Shown piece by piece: positions 28,101 through 39,440 of a stretch of DNA of 64,000 bases. Position 1 is the first letter of the stretch, and each line of letters opens with the position of its first letter. The DNA comes from Emydura subglobosa (Eukaryota; Chordata; Testudines; Chelidae). The position numbers and the translations under genes were made by a program. The notes beneath the pieces are model-generated. The model saw nothing but the letters and a program-made list of their open reading frames with translations. It did no database searches and had not been told where the DNA came from. Location of the stretch: assembly GCA_007922225.1 (NCBI GenBank), contig ML679960.1:3238032-3302031 (forward strand), read 5' to 3'.

Positions 28101-28374
28101 AGAGCACCCCAAAATATTTACCCTAAAACGATTAGTCATTTGCCATTCTCTCAGGCCTGAAAGCATAGATGGAGACAGCTGGCAATATCCAAGCCAGGCA
28201 GCAACTATTAAATCTAAGAAAACACATTAAAAGAATGTTAAGGTTCCACAGTCAAGTGCCCAAACTTAGAGAACATCATTAAGGTTGCCCATACGACCTT
28301 AATTTAACCCCCTTGTGCATATACCTTATCATATAGCCTTTAATTGCATGATCACTCATGATTTTTTCCACAGG
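25193..28374. other. Non-coding, AT-rich stretch
   Basis: It contains (CA)n near 25510-25531 and (CAG)n-like text near 25629-25640. I see no ORF above 70 codons with any signature and no named repeat. Confidence 0.5.
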
Positions 28375-28703
28375 ACCACTGTTTCATTCAGCGCACAGGA
28401 TGAATGGGGCTCACTCAATATTTTCTTTTAACCTCATTGTTCAACATGTGGCCTCCTGCTTCATTTATTGCACACAGTTCAAACTCTACCATGAAGACAG
28501 AAATATTAATTTCCTTATGGGCTTTTTTATGACACACAACACTATAGTTCCTAAGTACTTCACAAAACATATGGCCCGCACATGAAACCTGGCGGTATTG
28601 CACTTCTTGGTTTTAACTCTAGGTGGAGCTACTGAGTTGATCAAGGCAGTTCCTCTACAAAACAAAATTAAGGAAAGAAAAATTTTGCCACAGCACACTG
28701 AAA

Positions 28704-30515
28704 ATGACAACACCAAAGAAACACAAGATAGCAAGTGAGTGTAGAAAATTTCAGACACGGTGGGAAAATGAATACTTCTTTATGGAAGTCAAGGGGAAGT
28801 GTGTGTGTTTGATTTGTAATGAGAGTGTCGCAGTGATGAAGGAGTACAATGTAAGACGACACTACGAAACCAAACATCAGACCTACATGTCCTACACTGG
28901 CGTGGAACGAGAACAGAAGGTTAAGCAGATGACAACTATCTTGCTAGCTCAACAACAGTATTTTTCCTGTGCCAAAAAAACTCAAGAAAATGCCACAATA
29001 GCCAGCTATGAGGTGGCTCAACTCATTGCCCAGCATGGGAAGGCTTTTTCAGATGGTGAATTCATAAAACAGTGCCTCACTGAAGTCGCAGGAATAATGT
29101 GCCCAGAAAAAAGTCAAGAATTCGACAGCGTTAGCCTATCAAGAAACACAGTTGTGCGGCGAATCGAAGACTTGTCAGCCAACATAAAACATCAACTGTC
29201 AGACAAAACATGTGCTTTTGATTTCTATTCCATTGCATGTGATGAGAGCACAGACGCCACAGATACCGCACAGTTATTAATTTTTTTGCGGGGAGTTGAC
29301 AATAACTTTTGCATTACGGAGGAGCTGCTTGATCTCAGCAGTCTAAATACCACAACAATGGGTAAAGACATTTTTGAAGCTGTGTCAAATGCAATTGACA
29401 AGATAGGACTTAAATGGGACAAGTTGTGTGGAGTTACAACGGATGGAGTTCCAGCTATGACAGGTGAGCGCAAAGGAATGGCCTCTATGGTGTGTGCCAA
29501 GGTGCAGGAGAGCGGAGGTGAGGCAGTTAAAATGCACTGTATCATCCACCAAGAAGCACTCTGTGCCAAGACAGTACAGCTTAGCAATGTGATGAACACT
29601 GTTGTGAAAACGGTAAACATAATTCGAGTACGAGCACTCTACCACAGAGAATGTCAAACTTTCTTAACTGACGTTGATGCTGAATATGGGGACTTGCTCT
29701 ACCATTCAGAAGTGCGCTGGCTAAGTCGCGGCTCCGTGCTTCGGCGGTTTTATTCTCTGAGATCAGAGATCTACCAGTTTTTGAAAGAAAAGGACCGACC
29801 TCTTCATGAGCTGAGTGACCCTCTATGGTTGGCAGACCTGGCGTTTTTAGTTGATCTCACTGAACACCTCAACACACTCAACAAAAACCTACAAGGCAAA
29901 GACCAACTCGTACCGCAGCTTCACGCACACATGAAAGCATTCTGTGTGAAGCTCCGACTGTTTGAGGCACAGTTGCGCACCTTCAATGTCGCGCACTTCC
30001 CCACATTGTCCGAAATCAGATCTGCGTTTCCAAAGGCCGATCTCACTGATAAAAAGGGGAAATATGTGTCTGTGGTCACATCTCTCATGACAGAATTTTC
30101 TCAGCGCTTCCAAGATTTTTCTACCATTGAGAACGATATCAAGCTGTTCGCGACTCCCTTCATGATAAATGCAGAAGAAGTGGAAGAGAGTCTGCAATTA
30201 GAACTTATAGAAATGCAGTGTGATGATTCTCTGAAGAATCAACATCAGCTTCTCTCCTTACCTGACTTCTACCGGAGCTTGGAAGAAGCCAAGTTTCCTC
30301 TGATGAGACGCCACGCAAAAAGAATGATGAGTCTGTTCGGCTCAACATACATATGTGAACAAACATTTTCTCTGATGACGCTGAACAAAAGCAGATTGAG
30401 AACCAAAATGACCAACGACCATCTCTGTGACGTCCTTCGCATCTCAACCACAAAACTGACTCCGGACCTGCCAGCAATCCTGCAGGCCAAAGCGCAACTT
30501 CATTGTTCCCACTGA
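28704..30515 (+). CDS. hAT-family transposase, uninterrupted 603-residue frame
   Basis: The frame is open from ATG to TGA. Residues 13-58 form a BED-type zinc finger (C35, C38, H53, H58, spacing CX2C-X14-HX4H). The RNase H-like catalytic core carries D180 in CDESTD, D247 in TTDG and E552 in CEQTFS, which fit the hAT D-D-E triad. EVRWLSRG is the conserved motif between them, and the C-terminal dimerisation (hATC) region holds YICEQTFSLM and NKSRLRTKMT. Vertebrate annotations often name such genes GTF2IRD2-like, because human GTF2IRD2 captured a Charlie-type transposase; EPM2AIP1 is another relative. The length is that of a full transposase, with no frameshift, stop or missing triad residue. 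It could be a young transposon, or a host-retained copy given the unclear left end. Expression is unknown. Confidence 0.9.
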   Translation: MTTPKKHKIASECRKFQTRWENEYFFMEVKGKCVCLICNESVAVMKEYNVRRHYETKHQTYMSYTGVEREQKVKQMTTILLAQQQYFSCAKKTQENATIASYEVAQLIAQHGKAFSDGEFIKQCLTEVAGIMCPEKSQEFDSVSLSRNTVVRRIEDLSANIKHQLSDKTCAFDFYSIACDESTDATDTAQLLIFLRGVDNNFCITEELLDLSSLNTTTMGKDIFEAVSNAIDKIGLKWDKLCGVTTDGVPAMTGERKGMASMVCAKVQESGGEAVKMHCIIHQEALCAKTVQLSNVMNTVVKTVNIIRVRALYHRECQTFLTDVDAEYGDLLYHSEVRWLSRGSVLRRFYSLRSEIYQFLKEKDRPLHELSDPLWLADLAFLVDLTEHLNTLNKNLQGKDQLVPQLHAHMKAFCVKLRLFEAQLRTFNVAHFPTLSEIRSAFPKADLTDKKGKYVSVVTSLMTEFSQRFQDFSTIENDIKLFATPFMINAEEVEESLQLELIEMQCDDSLKNQHQLLSLPDFYRSLEEAKFPLMRRHAKRMMSLFGSTYICEQTFSLMTLNKSRLRTKMTNDHLCDVLRISTTKLTPDLPAILQAKAQLHCSH

Positions 30516-30940
30516 GCGCAACCGTGTTCCCCTGAGTTCAAAATATATTACACGTTCCATGTGTTATTAAGCCCTATTACTTAATAAATGTAATCATTTT
30601 ATGTTGATAGCATTTTTAAAACAAATATTAGTTGATCTGTTGACAATCCAAACTTATTTGCATAACAAGCTTGAAATATAGTATATAATTTATTTTATAT
30701 CCCCACCCCCTCCAGGTCTGTCAAGAAGGACCACCATCCAGAAGCAATCAGAGGCAGCTGTTTTGAGAATGAACTGACAACCTTTTTTGTTCTAAAAAAA
30801 AAAATCCCATTCATGAAAAGCAGTGTTGTAGGCTGATTGATTTAGTTTACTTACTTAAATAAACCAGGTGAGGCAATACGTACTTCATCTCGAGTGAGTG
30901 GCCCGGCTGTTTGTGTATTTTATCGCATATGGCCCTTGGT

Positions 30941-30962
30941 GAAAAAAGTTTGGACACCACTG
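30941..30962 (-). repeat. Right terminal inverted repeat of the hAT element
   Basis: The sequence ends in TGGACACCACTG. In reverse complement it begins CAGTGGTGTCCAAAC, matching the hAT CAGNG start. The 8-bp target-site candidate immediately outside is GTCTATGG. Confidence 0.8.
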
Positions 30963-31129
30963 GTCTATGGTCTGATTTTTTTTCAAAGAATTTAGCATTT
31001 TATAGCTCTTGATATGTTCAAAGCACAGCTCTCCCTGCTTCAGGTGCAGCTGTGAGTGCACAGCATCTCTGCAAATCAGACCCCAGGGTATAAAGTCAGG
31101 CACCCATAAAATAAAGAACATACCACCTG

Positions 31130-31220
31130 TGAATAGTCTGGGGTAAGTAATTTGACTAACATCATACAAGAACTCTGTGGCAGAGGCAGGAATAGAATCC
31201 AGATCTCATGGTGAACACCA
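31130..31220. mobile_element. Possible SINE/LINE relic (MIR/L2 tail-like)
   Basis: The text around GAACTCTGTGGCAGAGGCAG and GGAATAGAATCCAGATCTC resembles the conserved tail shared by MIR/L2-type repeats. It is short and diverged. Confidence 0.35.
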
Positions 31221-31439
31221 CCTTGGAGAACTGGATTTTATCCCTTTGTCTCTCTGCAGACCCCTGCAACAAATGAAGCAGGGTCCTGAAAGATAAAGTC
31301 ATTCAGTGCATAACCCTAATTCATTCCCTGAGCACCATTCATCCCATGCACTGAATGAGGCAGGGATCCTGTGGAAAAAATAGTATGTGATCATCTAATT
31401 AAAAACTGTGGAACTCGTTTCTATTCTAGCTTCAGAGCA

Positions 31440-31800
31440 GAGTGTTCTCTAGTGGTTACAGACCTTCTGTCCCTGTGTCCCCCCTCACCCACTCCACGCC
31501 TGATGCTTTCTGCTCCTCAGCCCAGTCTCCATGCCCCATCTCCCTTCAGCTCTTCATGCCAGTCCTTGTACTCCTGCACAAATCTGTGTCCCAATGCTTA
31601 TTCACCTCTCTGCTGATTCCTCAACCCCCCAGCCCTGGTCCTCATTCCAGTCCCTGAGCCCTTCCAGGCTTCCCATCCCACAACCCCTTGTCCTAGGCTC
31701 CTCACCCCTGCAGTCCCTTGTCCAGTCTACCTCCTCACCAACCCTGCACCCGACCTGACTGTTCACTTCTCTGCATTTCAGCCAGGCTGCTTTCTTCTCC
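31440..31800. repeat. C-rich, pyrimidine-rich low-complexity block
   Basis: The + strand is dominated by CCC, TCC and CAG combinations, so all three forward frames stay open for 70-80 codons (31371-31616, 31442-31657, 31531-31758). This is compositional and not coding. It is probably the interior of a dispersed repeat. Confidence 0.6.
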
Positions 31801-32180
31801 TTCTCATTGCATGGGTGCCAACAGGGGAAACACCGAGAGCACAGGAGCAGAACACCTCACTGCTCTGAGTTCCAATGTCCAGCAGCACAGCAGGAAACAG
31901 CAGTTACAAGGAAAGTCCTGCTCCACCCCTGCAACTCTGGAATGGAGCATGCCCAGTGCAAAGAGAATCTTTGGCAAATTTAGGTGCTAACCTCTAACCA
32001 ATCTCTTCTGAGCATTTGCAAATGAAATTTTTTTCAGAGGCTTATAACTTAGGAAAATTTGGATGAATTTTCACAAGGATGGCAAGGCTCATTCCCGACA
32101 CCTAATCAACCTCCCTGCCAAATTTTAAGTGCCTCCCCCAAGGCATGAAGGTGCTAGAGCTTCTCAATGAAAAAAAAAAT
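31801..32180. repeat. Unclassified dispersed repeat, probable
   Basis: The segment with GGATGAATTTTCACAAGGAT near 32063 and GTGCTAGAGCTTCTCAATG near 32151 looks like a reptile interspersed repeat I have met before but cannot name. No coding capacity is visible. Confidence 0.35.
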
Positions 32181-33484
32181 TAAAACGTATTTTTAACATG
32201 GGCAAAGCAATGTATTTTTTTCCCTAATCTCATTCTCAAAAAGAAGCTCAATCATTTTAGTTTAACCTTTCAAGAACAATTCAGCCTGAGGCAGACACTC
32301 AGTATGGAAAACTTAAGCCCAAGCGACTAAAAACAAGGTCTTATAATGGAAAGTGTCAGGTAACCTTAACTATAGGCATTGCGTCCTGCATCACCTATAA
32401 TCATGGTGGCTGCATGGAATGCTATAAGAGCCTCAGATAGATAGACTTCTATTTTTTTCCTCACAAGATCAAAAAGAAGTTATAGAATTAATGAAATATG
32501 AGAGGCTTTTATCTTCAATCCAAAGGACACCATTATTGAGGTATTTGGATAAGCACAGATTATTAATCATTATTACTATGCTACGATCAAATGTCTTTAT
32601 GGCTGAGTAACCAAGGTACCCAGTTCATAGTTTATAGGACAGAACTTTCCCAGGTCTTTCTCTCTAGCGGGTTACCAGGCTGAAGTTTTCCTGGATCCCT
32701 TAAATAACATAAAGCCATAACTTCCTAATCATCAATACATCATCAGTATGATTCAGTGAATACTGATCAAAAAGACTCTTTATTCTAAGCAAGAAGTAAA
32801 GATTCCTTTCAATCTGATCAATTCTATAACTAGTGCTGGTTTCCTTCAAGTACAGAAGTTCTTATTTTCACTCCTTTCAGGCTATGTAAAGAGCAGGGAG
32901 AACAATTCCAGATGAAAAGTGACTGAGCAAATCTAGTTCAAACAGATCTCTACAACTTGTCCAGTTGTGAACAAAACACGAACTGTACAAAATGCATCTT
33001 TTTACTGTGCAAACCTGCTTTCTATGAGCCAGATTATAAAACAAAAGCCACTAAACTGCAAGGCTCACAAGTTGGGAATTCTGAATAATGAAACAAAAAC
33101 CAGACAGAGTTAACTCATACCCTCCTCTGGTTTTTGAACACATACTTCCTTCTATATAGGCTTAATGCTGGCAGACCCCTACATGGCCACTGGAAATAAG
33201 GAGCTTCTTGCCCACTTGCATAGCCCATGCAAGAACTGGGTTAGGAAGTCATTTACTCCCCCAAGCCACCTGGTACCCCAAATACTGGAGTCCCTACATG
33301 CTGACCAGCGGAGCTGAAGTCAATAAAGCAATCCCAGTTCACAACAGCTGAGAATGTGGTCCAATATTTTTTTTGCAGAGGTCTGTGCTACCATACATTG
33401 ATTCTACAATCACTTGTGGCCTGATTCTCAAATGTACTCAGCACCCACAGTTCCCATCAACTTCAACAGAACCTGAGGTCAGCA
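32181..33484. other. Non-coding stretch, nothing recognised apart from a foldback relic
   Basis: Text near 33420-33475 resembles the left arm of the CTGATTTTCA foldback at 13521-13610. No gene was seen. Confidence 0.45.
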
Positions 33485-33662
33485 ACTGTGAAAGTTTGTC
33501 TCAATTCTGCTGTTCTTTAATTTCCCCATCTTTAACACAATGAGAATATTTTAATCTAACTTACAGGAGCGTTTTTAGGAGTTTTAATTAATGTTTGTGA
33601 ATTGCTTTGAGACCCTTCAATGAAAGGTGCCAAACATGTATAAAAACATGATTTATTATTAG
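33485..33662 (+). mobile_element. MIR-type SINE 3' portion
   Basis: The order of motifs is that of a MIR tail: TTTCCCCATCTTTAACACAA, then TTAATTAATGTTTGTGAATT, GCTTTGAGACCCTTCAATGA and a terminal ATTATTA. The tRNA-like head is not visible. Confidence 0.65.
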
Positions 33663-34686
33663 ATACTCTGGAACATTTTAAAGATACCTTAATATTGCCA
33701 GCGGTTTTCCCTCCAAGAGGTTAATAAAAATGTATTTGTGTTATTCCCCTTTTGAAAGTTATTTTCTAATTAGCTACTATATTGTCAATTCTACAGCTTA
33801 TGATGTGAAAAATTAAAGGAAAGTATGACTTTGGTGAAGTAATTATCTTTTTTGACATGTCATTATATACATGCTTCTTGTGTAGCTACCTCGCAGGTTA
33901 ATAAAACCAGAATCAAGATGCTTTTGGGACAGGGTAGCTATTCCTTATCAATAAAATTTAATGTTGCACAGTTAATTTATAGGAAATATGGACTTCATTA
34001 AATGCTCTGGGCTACTCACTGTGCAATAAAGTGTTATCCGGCAACAGAAGCTGTCTTGTTGTTATGGCCCTGCTACCACAGGATGTTTTTCCTTAAGCAA
34101 TGAAAATGCATTTAGTCTGAATAAGAGTTATGAGCAATTTGAAATTATTCTGCACCAAAACGACCCACAGGATTTTATATTTGCTTAATTATTCTCCAAT
34201 TCATTTTTCATTTACAGGGCTCACTATATACACATACAAACCCTGGAAGGATAATGTCTGAATAATGACTTCATGTTCTACAATTTTTGGTACTGCGAGC
34301 AAACTAGTATTCGTTTCTATAAAGATTCCTCTGGTCAGCCTAAATACTCTGTTGAAAGATGATACACCTGGTAATGGACAATCTATGAACATAGATGCTG
34401 AAACTAGGGGTGCTGGGCGTGCTGCCACACCACCTGTCTTGAAGTGGTTTCCATCACATACAGGATTTACTGTTTGGTTCAATGGCTCTCAGCACCCCCA
34501 TTATACAAATTGTTCCAGCACCCATCTAGGAATTATAAAGACAAATTGTTTTTTAAAAAATCTGGCTTGCTGACCTTCCTTTTTATCCCCCTGTACCTAT
34601 TTGAAGCACTGAATTCCTCTACACTTTCGCTTTAGTCTGCTTGCAGAAGATGTTTATGGTCCAGGCTAGACTGCAGTAAAACAAAG
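33663..34686. other. Non-coding, AT-rich stretch
   Basis: The opposed ORFs at 34201-34482 and 34265-34573 overlap and carry no domain. I see nothing else to name. Confidence 0.5.
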
Positions 34687-34940
34687 GGCATGTCTTAGAC
34701 TGCAATCGGTGGGTGGGACTGCAGCTGAAGTAGACATATCTGAGCTAGCTTTAATCTATCTAGAGTGGCTACTGGAGCAGTGATGCCATGGAAGCACAGG
34801 CTTCAGTGCAGGCTAGCCCTGTAAGTAATTACTCAGGGTTCCAGACGAGTACGTATAGTCCATGCTGATGCTCGCGCTGCATTGGCTTCATTGCTCCAGG
34901 ACCTGTGCTAGCTAGATTAAAGCTAGCACGGGTATGTCAG
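34687..34940 (+). mobile_element. Left part of a MITE (GGGCATGTCT end), split by a Ty3/gypsy insertion
   Basis: The element begins GGGCATGTCTTAGACTGCA, which matches the inverted end at 39427-39440 (AGTCTAGACATACC) and the ends of the element at 47552-47770. Its interior is rich in GCTAGC motifs, some inverted (GAGCTAGCTTTAATC near 34751, GATTAAAGCTAGC near 34914). It stops at the GTCAG target site at 34936-34940, where the retroelement inserted. Its right remainder is 39394-39440. Confidence 0.7.
34936..34940. repeat. 5-bp target-site duplication GTCAG, left copy
   Basis: It precedes the 5' LTR directly; the identical right copy is 39394-39398. Confidence 0.7.
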
Positions 34941-35090
34941 TGTGGAGTGGTTACAGAATTCCTGGTCCTCCAGAGTTACCAGCAAGGACCATGATATATT
35001 GCAACGGGGATCTTAATAAACAGGGGAAATTCCTGGTTAGGGAGTTCTCTAGACGCTACTTCAAGCATGTGATTATGTCTTTACACTACA
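34941..35090 (+). repeat. 5' LTR of Ty3/gypsy element A (150 bp)
   Basis: It starts TGTGG and ends CACTACA, directly before the primer-binding site. It aligns end to end with 39238-39393, with roughly one base in five differing by eye, so the insertion is old. AATAAA near 35010 is shared by both LTRs and would serve polyadenylation. Confidence 0.85.
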
Positions 35091-35106
35091 TGGTGTCAGA
35101 AGTGAG
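35091..35106 (+). promoter_or_regulatory. Primer-binding site of element A, tRNA-Leu-like
   Basis: TGGTGTCAGAAGTGAG is complementary, with two mismatches, to the CCA end of a tRNA-Leu whose acceptor end reads CCCACTCCTGACACCA. Confidence 0.75.
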
Positions 35107-38100
35107 CAAATCCTTCTCTCTAAAGAAGGGATAAAGGAAAGAAAAGAGACCCCCCCAGACTGTCAGCATGGTGAGTGAGGAAAGTGGAAAATCAGACAGG
35201 AGACCCGTGAAAGGAGCAGCAGGAAGGAGGCAAAGCCCTGTCTCAGTGCAGCAATGGAGCCCATAGCACATATGGCTCAGTTAGAGAAGTTTGATTTTTG
35301 GCAACTCAGACAGCTGGCCTTGCTGGAGCTGTAGATCTGAGCAATTCCAGATGGCTTCTGAAAACCACAAAAATACCAGGTGAATGCCCTGATATTTGCC
35401 ATGGGTGATACTAATAATGGTATCCTATGTGCCTACCCTCACTGATGAGGAAAATAATACTCAAAACTGAAAGAGGTTTTTGACGTCCATTTCATATGCA
35501 CACAGAATATTAAATATGAAAGGGCCAAATTTTACAGGAGATGCCAAGGCACAAGAAGAAACAGCGAAGACTCTTATTATCACAGTTCATAGTCTTATTG
35601 AACACCGCAAATATGGCATGTTAAAAGAACTAATAAGAGACAGAATAGTTGTTGGTATAAAAGACACCAATTTGTCACATAGCTCCAGTTAGACCAAGAT
35701 GTCACACTAGCAAAAGTTATAGCAAAAGAATGCAAGAAACCATAAAGAAACTGCAATGTGATTTACATGCTAGCAGCATAGGCAAGACTGCATCAGATAA
35801 TATTGACGTGGTAAAGAGAAATACAGAAACTGAAAGGAGCAGTCAGACAAAATTTACAACATGAGAATAGTTCTCAATTAGAAAGTGGGATACCAAAGAA
35901 CCTTAATAGAAGGGAAGCATGGAAAATCTGTGGAAGATGTGGCAAGACCCCAAGCCACAGCTGGCAACAGTGTCCAGCTAAAGAGGCAAGGTGTAGGAGA
36001 TGCCACAAAACAGGACATTTTGCAACAGCAAGTGGGTTGCCAAGAACTGTGGAAATAATCCAGGAGGGAGTGTTATCATCAGATGACAATGAGTCCATAT
36101 TTCTAGGGACTATAACCTCAGTAAGACAACAGTTTGGTACACATGCATGAATCTAAATGGTTGAAACCTTACATTTAAAATTGATACGGCAACAATTCCA
36201 AAAAAGAATTATAAATGATCTCACGATGAAGATCTGCAAAGACCAAATAAGATTCTACATCGGGCTAAAAACACTACATTGGATGTTTGCAGCCAGTTCC
36301 ATGGGAAACTGGAGAAAAGATGGAATGTTCTTCAACAAATAATATATGTAAGACAAGGACTGACAACTTCCCCACTAGGGTTACCAGCAATACAAGGGCT
36401 ATACCTAGCAGAGAAACTGAAAATTAATTAATGGCAAAAAGTGAACTATACAGGAGATATAGCCACACACATCTTCACAGGTCTAGGAAAGCTACCAGGG
36501 GAGTACAAAATAAAACTTGTACAATCAACAACTGACTCCCTTTGTTGTCACGGCCCCACGCCACATCCCTACATACTTGCTAGGGAAAGTCAAAGAAGAA
36601 TTAAAGAGAATGGATGATACGAGAATTATTTCCCATATAGAAGAACCCACTGACTGGTGTGGGAGACAGTTGTAGTACCAAAGCCCAATGGCAAAATCTG
36701 GATTTCTGTAGCCCTTATACAATTAATAAAAGCATGTGCAGAGAAAGACATGCTTCCTGCAGTTGACCAAACATTAGCTCAGTTATCAGAAGTCAAAGTC
36801 TTCGCAAAGTTAGATACTACAGCAGGCTTCTGGCAAATCTCCTTTGCTAAAGAATTCATAGCATTAACTACATTCATCAGCTTCTGTGGAAGGTACTATT
36901 TCAGTCATCTTCCATTTGGCATATCTTCAGCACCAGAACATTTCCAAAACAGAATCTATCAGGTTGGAATCTATCAAGTTGGCCTGGCAAAAGCAGATGT
37001 TTTGGTAGATAAATGGTAGAGATAAGAATTATCATGATGAGTGACTAAACGCAGTACTGAGACTCTGCCAACAAACTGTCCTCACTCTGAATGAGAAATG
37101 TGAATTTGGAAAGGATCAGATAAAATGCATAGGACACATAATTAGCAAACAGGAAATTCAGCCAGATACAGACAAACTGAAGACATTACTCACTTTATCA
37201 GAACCCAAAGATATTCCTGCTGAAAGAAGATTCCTGGATATAACAAATCATTTTGGGAAATTCTTACCTACCGTGGCGCGTCTAACAAAACCTTTAAGAG
37301 AACTCCTTAATGGTCACAATATGTGAATCTGCATCAGCCCACAACAAAAAGCATTTAATAAAGTAAAAAATTAATGACATCTCCACCTGTTTTGGCATAA
37401 TAGTCCGTGAAGCATCCAACAACAGTAGAAGCAGACATCTTCATATGGTTTAGGAGCAGTGCTCACACAAAAGCAGCCAGAAGGAGACCAAAGACCAGTT
37501 GCATTCATATCCAGAAGCCTCACAGAAACTAAGCAACAGTATGCTCAGTCCAAAAGGAAACTCTAGCAGTCACTTGGCCCTGTGAACAGCTCAGTGCATA
37601 TCTGTTTGGCTTGAATATTGACATAGAAACAGACTACAGGCCCTTAGGGGCATTATTGGGTTCAGAACCACTGGGTGACCTTCCACCTAGGATACAAACA
37701 TTTTGACTATAGCTGATATAATTTTCTTTCAGCACTGAACATATACCAGGGAAAGTACTCATAGCAGCAAAGCCTCATCTCATCTATTGAGAGCCCCAAC
37801 TGAGATGCCACCAATGGGAGAAGAAAAGGCTCTAGAGAAAGATGTCAAAATCTACACTGACTTTGTTCTGGCAACAATTCCAGGATCTGCCATTCAACTT
37901 CAGCATATTAGAGATGAACAACTAAAGGATGAGACCTGGCAGAAACTGACTCAACTCTGCCAAAGAGGGTGGGTTCGAAGGAGTCAACTTCGAACTGATC
38001 TACTAACATATTGGCAGGACCGAAATGACCGTCACGTGGCTGATGGCCTGCTTCTGAAAGGACAGCGCATTCTAATCCCTATGGTACTTCAGAAAAAGAT

Positions 38101-39237
38101 ACTCTTCAAAATCCCTGAGAGACACCAAGGTATAAACAAGTGCAGGACACAAGCAAAACAATCCGTATGGTGGCCTGGTCTGAGTAGGCAAATTCCCACC
38201 TTAGTAGACATCTGCAAGCTATGTAACAAGGGGGGGAAACCCATCACCAGAACAACTGCTGTCTACAAAACTACCCAACAGATTTTGGCAGCAGGTAGTC
38301 ACAGATTCTCTTTTCTGGAAGAAACACACATACATTACTGTAGTCAATTACTTCTCCAGATATATAGACTTAACTATACCTACTCAGATTTCATCTGCAT
38401 GGGTCATCCAGAAAATAAAATGAATAGTTGCAAGACATGGAGTTCCTGAAGTCCACATATCTGACAACCGGCCTCAGTTTACCTCTGTAATATTCCTAGC
38501 ATTTGCACAGGATTTTGATTTTGATCATTGTACTAGTAGTCTACATTACCTCCAAAGCAACAGGGAGGTGGAGAGAACAGAGCAGACTTTGCTTCTGCAA
38601 AAAAAACATATGAAGCACTCTTTGCATCATACTACTTGTGTCTCGACTATCTCCAGCAAAATTTCTGATAGGAAGACAATTAAGGACACCTTTACCTGTG
38701 GCACCTCTACAGCTTTAACCTAAGTGCCCAACCTGAAAGACTTTTGAAAACAGGATGCTGAAATAAAATTTCAGCAACAAAAGTTTAATGTTCAGCACAG
38801 AAAAAAAGCACTACCTGAACTGAGACTAGGGAATAAAGTTTGGCTCAAAAGCTCCCAGAGATTTGGAACTGCTTGGAACTTGGCAGGAACACCTAGATCC
38901 TTCCTCGTGGAGACTCCAAAAAGACTTCTCAGGAGGAATCGGGTTCATCTTCAATGTTTCTCAGTGCAATGAAGAGAGGATTTGGGACTTGCTGGTACTC
39001 TGTCGGGAAATGAGCCTCCTACACATGGAGCTCCACACACAAACACAACAAAAACGAGAACATAGTGTGGAAAATCCCTTCAAAGACTTGATCCTTACAA
39101 TAATGCTCAGGGACCATTTAAATGCAATTGATAAGGGGACATAGTTTTTAGAAATCTGAAGATTATTTTGAACCAAGGTGTTTATACACATTGGTTTATA
39201 ACTTAAATTTTAACCTTTTATTATAAAGAAAGGGAGA
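35107..39237 (+). pseudogene. Decayed gag-pol of Ty3/gypsy element A
   Basis: The coding region is broken by many stops and shifts. In order I can read a gag zinc-knuckle zone near 35925-36035 (two Cys/His clusters, including CRRCHKTGHFA), then reverse-transcriptase fingers and palm at 36657-37019 (KLDTTAGFWQI, LPFGISSAPEHF). The palm breaks off where the YVDD-type catalytic box should be. Next comes RT-connection text near 37080-37310 (LNEKCEFGKDQIKCIGH), RNase H text near 37540-37690, and an integrase with an HHCC zinc domain within 37787-38449 and the SDNRPQF core box near 38458. The layout RT-RNase H-integrase assigns it to Ty3/gypsy. The element cannot be active. Confidence 0.85.
39225..39237 (+). 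promoter_or_regulatory. Polypurine tract of element A
   Basis: AAAGAAAGGGAGA lies directly before the 3' LTR, where plus-strand priming would start. Confidence 0.7.
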
Positions 39238-39393
39238 CGTGGCGTGGTTAGAGTACCTGGTCCTCCACAGTCACCAGAGAGGACCAGGATGTGTTGCAGC
39301 AGGGATCAGAATAAACTGGGGAACTTCTTGGTTAGGGAGTACTCTGGTTGCTACTTAAAACATGGCTCTTTGTGTTTATATCCTCACACTACT
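39238..39393 (+). repeat. 3' LTR of Ty3/gypsy element A (156 bp)
   Basis: It begins CGTGGCGTGG, matching TGTGGAGTGG of the 5' LTR, and ends CACTACT against CACTACA. AATAAA near 39311 is conserved. Confidence 0.85.
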
Positions 39394-39440
39394 GTCAGCT
39401 CAAGCTGCAATCACACCCGTGATTTCAGTCTAGACATACC
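39394..39440 (+). mobile_element. Right remainder of the split MITE, with the right GTCAG copy
   Basis: It starts with the duplicated GTCAG (39394-39398) and ends AGTCTAGACATACC, the inverted partner of the left end at 34687. Joined to 34687-34940 it makes an element of about 300 bp. Confidence 0.7.

Larger units (their letters stand above)
28375..30962 (+). mobile_element. hAT DNA transposon (Charlie-like, GTF2IRD2/EPM2AIP1-related transposase)
   Basis: The right end is clear: GAAAAAAGTTTGGACACCACTG at 30941-30962, whose reverse complement starts CAGTGGTGTCCAAACTTTTT, a typical hAT terminal repeat. I could not find the matching left terminal repeat, nor a copy of the eight bases that follow the right end (GTCTATGG, 30963-30970). 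The left boundary given is therefore a guess based on where transposon-like text begins. CATATGGCCC occurs near both ends (about 28569 and 30927), as expected for subterminal sequence. The transposase gene occupies 28704-30515. Confidence 0.8.

Noticed and set aside
29225..30490. Antisense ORFs inside the hAT transposase
   Set aside because: They mirror the real coding frame on the + strand and have no signature of their own.
31371..31990. Several overlapping forward ORFs rich in S, P and L
   Set aside because: All three frames stay open because the block is C-rich and low in TA-containing codons, and no domain is visible.
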